From Victivallales bacterium (GTDB lineage: Bacteria; Verrucomicrobiota; Lentisphaeria; Victivallales; UBA1829), in the NCBI GenBank assembly GCA_016285335.1, contig JAEEQO010000046.1, positions 1 through 16,664 of the forward strand: a stretch of DNA of 16,664 nucleotides, written 5' to 3'. Position numbers and translations under genes: made by a program. Each line of letters begins with the position of its first letter. Positions within the stretch are counted from its first letter, which is position 1. Positions 13,673-16,664 of this stretch are shown here, piece after piece. A model generated the notes under the pieces. That model was not told the DNA's origin. It saw only the letters and a program-made list of their open reading frames with translations, and did not search any database.

Positions 13673-16165
13673 TCACAGCAGCGTCGGGGTAGTCTCCGGG
13701 AACACGATCTCGCCGTCGCGCTCCACGGCGCGTTCGAGCTTGGCGAAAAGCTGGTTATGTCCCCGGTTCTTGAGGCAGTCCAGGTCGCCGATGATGACAA
13801 GTTCGCTACGGCAGCGGGTATATGCCACGTTGATGCGGTTGGAATTGTCCGTGAAGCCGATCCCGTGGCGTTCGCTGCTCCGCACGTAGGAAATGATCAC
13901 GGCTTCGCTTTCGCCGCCCTGAAAACTGTCCACGGTCGCGATATTCTTCTGAAGGAAGCGGTTCCAGCGGTCCGTCGCGAACCGCCCCCCGAAGATGTCC
14001 GAAAAGGTCTTCCGCAGCAGGACGATCTGCCTGCGGTACGGGCTGATCACCGTGATATCCTCCAGCGCATGACGTTCGAGCATGGACCGGAAGACTTCGG
14101 CGGCGATCCTGACTTCGCCGGGGTTCCAGATGCCCGGGCGGCCGTTCTCGTAGACGAACCGTTCCGCGCGCTTTCTGACGGGCAGATGCGAGGTCGAAAT
14201 GATCTGAAGCGTGGATTTCGGGTATTGCAGTTCGCGTTCGCCGGGCGGAAGTTTGTAGTAGTCGGCGTCCGGGTTCGGCAGGAGCTCGGCGTTGTAGAAC
14301 ATCGTGGAGGCAAAGCGCAGGAGACGCGGATTGCGGCAGCGGTAGGAAAGATTGAGCACGTAGACGGGGAACTTGCGGTAACTGATGAGCCACTCCATGA
14401 TGCTTTTCGTGGCGAGCGTGGCGGCCTCACTGTCCTGCGCCGGGTTGTCGCGCAGGATCTCCTCCAGCACGCTCTTGTGACGCGGGAACGGCGGGAGCTG
14501 CCTGTGGTCGCCGAGCAGGACGATGCGGTTCGCCAGGCGGGCCGCGAGGATCGATTCGTCGGGCGCGGCCATGCCGGCCTCGTCGATCAGGATCACGTCG
14601 AATTCGGTGCCGGTCTTTTGGAAATTTTCGATCGTGTAGTCGCGGAGCAGCCCCGGCAGGGTGCCCGCGAAAATGATGCCGGCGGCTTTTTCGCCGCAGC
14701 GGGACCGGATCTTCCGATAATTGCCCGGCGTGCCGACCCAGTGCCCCTCCATAAGCACGGGATCCACATTGTCGCGGTTGCGGGCGCACCGCAGGAACGG
14801 CAGGTCCAGGATCCGGCGGCAGAGGTTGTCGACGGCGGCATGCGACGGCGCGCCCACGAGGATTCGGAGCCCCTGCCGCTGCATCCGCCTCACGATCTGT
14901 TCCAGCAGATACGTCTTGCCCGTGCCGGGCGGCCCCTGGATCAGGACGACCTTGTTCGCGCCCGAACACGCCGCCTCCAATGCAGCCCGCTGAGGCGCGT
15001 TCAGATGATTTCCGGGGGCAGGCGGCGGGCACGGCGGAGCGGTGAACGGGACCGAGGCAAGGCCGAGCAGGCCGGCGGCCGCGCCGAACGAATCCGCGGC
15101 TCCGTGCTCCAGTTCAAGTTTGAGGTCGTGCAGACTGTTCGCATACTGTTCCAGCGGGCTCTTCGGCATCCGTGCCGTCAGATGGGCTTTTTCCTGCTCG
15201 AAATCCAGGCGGCGGTCCGTGCGGAGACGCCCCACGATCAGGTCGCCGTCGGCAAGGTCCACGTGCAGGAAGCCGACCCGCTCGCCGTCCGAAGCGCATA
15301 CGGACAGGAGATCGTCCTGGCGGACCGGGGCGTCCGGCTGCGCCTGGAGTTCAATGACAGACTCGAGCCCGCTCGTGCGGAGCAGCCCGGCGTCGGCCAG
15401 GCGCAGCGTGAAATCGCGTTCGAGTTCCGCCTGAAGCCGTGCGGAACGTTCGATGAGTTCCAGACGCTGCCTCACGCGCCAGAGCGTTTCCGAACATACG
15501 ATGTCGCGCCGGTTTTTCAAATAGGAGTCGTCTCCGTCAAGTTCGCGCGCATAGGTCCCGTCGAGCGGCAGGACCAGCTGGTCGTCGAGTTCGTCGCCCG
15601 CCAGGTCGGCGAGCGCGCTCTGCATGAGTTCGTGCACCTGCTGGGCCGTAAGGGCGCGGATGGCTTTCACTGCGCTGTCCGGGAAATAATCCGCAAGGCG
15701 ATCGGCGTATTCGTGAAGCTCCTTCAATTTGACTTTGGGGTCGGCGGCCTTCCCATCCTCCTTCATCATGCGGGCGATCTCCCGCATCGCGTCGACCAGT
15801 TCCGCCGCGCCATCGCCCGTGAGCCGGACAGTTTCCTGCTCCTCCCACAGCGCCGCCCCGTCGTGCCGGAGGCGGATCAGGTAACTCTTTTCCCATTCGG
15901 CGGTCCGCACGCGCAGGCGCGGACATCCCTCCTCCCCGTCCCAGCAGTACACACCTTCGGCATCCGTGCCGCGGTGGCGGGGGAAACGGAGCAGAGTCCC
16001 GTTCAGCACCAGAGTGTTTTTCGAGACGGGGAACGGTTGCGGACAGCAGAGTTTTTCCCAAAGCTCGTAGAAAGCCCGCGAGGTCGCATGCGCGGGATTG
16101 CGTGCGAACATGCGTGCACGTTCCATCAGATAACTTTCTATGATTTGAGCCTCTGGTGAATTCAT
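13673..16165 (-). CDS. Upf1/DNA2-type superfamily 1 helicase
   Basis: The 830-residue protein has an SF1B helicase core of the Upf1/DNA2/SMUBP2 type (AAA_11/AAA_12). Motifs in order are GPPGTGKT (411-418, Lys417), DEAG (528-531), GDHRQLPP (552-559), SYRCRNPRLL (motif IV region), VDSFQGGE (745-752) and VAYTRCRSELVIIGD (from 780). These enzymes unwind DNA or RNA 5' to 3' using ATP. The first 390 residues are not a family I recognise: acidic, helical, with a probable coiled section around ETLWRVRQRLELIERSARLQ, and no visible nuclease or zinc motif. The start at 16165 is supported by AAGGA, rather far upstream (12 bases), and by a promoter 75 bases away; longer frames to 16402 cross that promoter. 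It is a single-gene unit, not linked to the xpb-like gene. Whether it works on DNA or RNA is open. Confidence 0.88.
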   Translation of the reverse strand: MNSPEAQIIESYLMERARMFARNPAHATSRAFYELWEKLCCPQPFPVSKNTLVLNGTLLRFPRHRGTDAEGVYCWDGEEGCPRLRVRTAEWEKSYLIRLRHDGAALWEEQETVRLTGDGAAELVDAMREIARMMKEDGKAADPKVKLKELHEYADRLADYFPDSAVKAIRALTAQQVHELMQSALADLAGDELDDQLVLPLDGTYARELDGDDSYLKNRRDIVCSETLWRVRQRLELIERSARLQAELERDFTLRLADAGLLRTSGLESVIELQAQPDAPVRQDDLLSVCASDGERVGFLHVDLADGDLIVGRLRTDRRLDFEQEKAHLTARMPKSPLEQYANSLHDLKLELEHGAADSFGAAAGLLGLASVPFTAPPCPPPAPGNHLNAPQRAALEAACSGANKVVLIQGPPGTGKTYLLEQIVRRMQRQGLRILVGAPSHAAVDNLCRRILDLPFLRCARNRDNVDPVLMEGHWVGTPGNYRKIRSRCGEKAAGIIFAGTLPGLLRDYTIENFQKTGTEFDVILIDEAGMAAPDESILAARLANRIVLLGDHRQLPPFPRHKSVLEEILRDNPAQDSEAATLATKSIMEWLISYRKFPVYVLNLSYRCRNPRLLRFASTMFYNAELLPNPDADYYKLPPGERELQYPKSTLQIISTSHLPVRKRAERFVYENGRPGIWNPGEVRIAAEVFRSMLERHALEDITVISPYRRQIVLLRKTFSDIFGGRFATDRWNRFLQKNIATVDSFQGGESEAVIISYVRSSERHGIGFTDNSNRINVAYTRCRSELVIIGDLDCLKNRGHNQLFAKLERAVERDGEIVFPETTPTLL

Positions 16166-16241
16166 GAGCTGTATTTGTCCTTGACGTTGATGCGTCGTTT
16201 CGCGGGGGAAACCGGGTCCGTGTCCGCATTGATGCCTGCAT

Positions 16242-16270
16242 AATATAGGTCGCAGGAAGCAAAAAGTCAA
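16242..16270 (-). promoter_or_regulatory. Promoter for the Upf1-like helicase gene
   Basis: On the minus strand TTGACT (16265-16270) and TATATT (16242-16247) are separated by 17 bp. An inverted pair, CCTGC (16235-16239) and GCAGG (16252-16256), flanks the -10 box and could be a regulator site, though it may be chance in GC-rich DNA. Confidence 0.7.
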
Positions 16271-16480
16271 GTTCAAAACGCGGAAATGGCCGGAAAGGTG
16301 TTCGCCCTCACACGGCATCCTGCTCCGCGAAAACAAATATCGGGCAAACATGCCAGGGGCGGACGCGAAGACGGAGCCGAGAAGATTCGGCGGGGTTTTC
16401 ACTTAATATTTTTTGAGGCGAAAGAATCCATGTTAAAAGGTTTTTTCCCTTTTTTTTACTTTTTTTTTCATGAAAACCGT
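16271..16480. other. Divergent intergenic region with T-rich tract
   Basis: No gene is supported between the two divergent promoters. The left part is GC-rich and featureless. From about 16440 to 16469 the plus strand is nearly all T, in three runs broken by CCC and AC, ending 12 bases before the -35 box of the lipoprotein promoter. This is where an UP element would bind the RNA polymerase alpha subunits. Confidence 0.45.
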
Positions 16481-16509
16481 TTGACAACGTTGGAAATGCG
16501 CGTTATATT
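16481..16509 (+). promoter_or_regulatory. Strong promoter for the lipoprotein gene
   Basis: TTGACA (16481-16486) matches the -35 consensus exactly and is 17 bp from TATATT (16504-16509). Transcription would start near 16516. The leader of about 75 bases contains a short GGACC/GGTCC hairpin around 16532-16546. Confidence 0.8.
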
Positions 16510-16591
16510 ATTTCCCGCAAGCTTAAAACCCGGACCACTCGGGTCCTGGTTTCCAAACTACACAAACCTCCAATAGAAAGGTCACTCTCAA

Positions 16592-16664
16592 ATGAAAAAG
16601 ATGATCCTTGCTGCCGGCGCCATCCTCGCCGCCGCCATCGTCACCAGCTGCGCTGGCGTCGCTG
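16592..16664 (+). CDS. Lipoprotein, N-terminal fragment
   Basis: Only 24 codons are inside the window. They read MKKMILAAGAILAAAIVTSC followed by AGVA: a short basic start, a hydrophobic stretch and a lipobox-like VTSC with Cys20. The protein is therefore probably exported and lipid-anchored. AGAAAGG lies ten bases upstream of the ATG. The near-consensus promoter and the T-rich tract before it suggest high expression. The function lies beyond the window edge. Confidence 0.75.
   Translation, partial: MKKMILAAGAILAAAIVTSCAGVA

Noticed and set aside
13433..16159. A 908-codon open frame on the plus strand, antisense to the Upf1-like helicase gene
   Set aside because: It lies opposite a gene with all helicase motifs, its product is of low-complexity Arg/Gly/Glu composition with no domain, and long antisense frames are expected in GC-rich coding DNA.
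3150..16425. A shared 13-mer, TGAGGCGAAAGAA, near 3150 and 16413
   Set aside because: Two occurrences in different contexts with no further flanking similarity; most likely chance.

Overview
This is a GC-rich bacterial chromosome segment with compact genes and strong sigma70-type promoters. The best lineage guess is Lentisphaerota, near Victivallis. The main reason is the protein at 9149-10918, whose two VGLGD...NAKKGG-type beta repeats I recall from large surface proteins of Victivallis-like bacteria. A PVC-type genome also fits the mix of a ManB/CpsG phosphomannomutase, a bacterial tyrosyl-tRNA synthetase and several unrecognised membrane proteins. The assignment rests on memory of these families, not on a search.

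Layout, left to right. 1-283 (-): start of a ClpC-like gene cut by the window edge. 449-1306 (-): two-helix membrane protein of unknown role. 1307-1751: divergent intergenic region with promoters facing both ways. 1752-3077 (+): manB, ending in a clear intrinsic terminator. 3166-5771 (-): overlapping genes for a DUF790/Bax1-like nuclease and an XPB-like SF2 helicase. 5902-7188 (-): tyrS, separated from the xpb-like gene by a long hairpin terminator that also carries a possible 31-codon leader ORF. 7363-8142 (-): Nif3-family metal protein, overlapping by 23 nt the end of a membrane protein with a HELCH metalloprotease-like motif (8120-9076). 9149-10918 (-): repeat-containing surface-type protein without a signal peptide. 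11064-11684 (-): membrane-anchored protein with an Arg/Gly tract, followed by a 42-44 bp tandem repeat. 11856-13418 (-): ldcA-like S66 carboxypeptidase and an M50 site-2 protease homologue in one operon. 13673-16165 (-): large Upf1/DNA2-type SF1 helicase, with a short degenerate copy of its own 3' end placed downstream beyond a cluster of mini-hairpins. 16592-end (+): start of a lipoprotein gene with an almost ideal promoter.

How the genes relate. The clearest functional unit is the xpb-bax1 pair, equivalent to the archaeal helicase-nuclease partnership proposed to act in DNA repair. The second helicase, 8 kb away, is a separate unit with its own promoter. ldcA and the M50 protease form a cell-envelope pair. 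The other genes look like single transcription units or loosely stacked genes. I see no tRNA, rRNA, CRISPR array, insertion sequence or phage gene.

A recurring feature is the promoter form TTGAMA, 16-17 bp, TATATT, which occurs in front of several genes and probably reflects the housekeeping sigma factor's preference here. The most interesting items are the bacterial XPB-Bax1 pair with its altered RED motif, the leader ORF/terminator arrangement before it, and the duplicated helicase tail with GCGAAGC-type hairpins.
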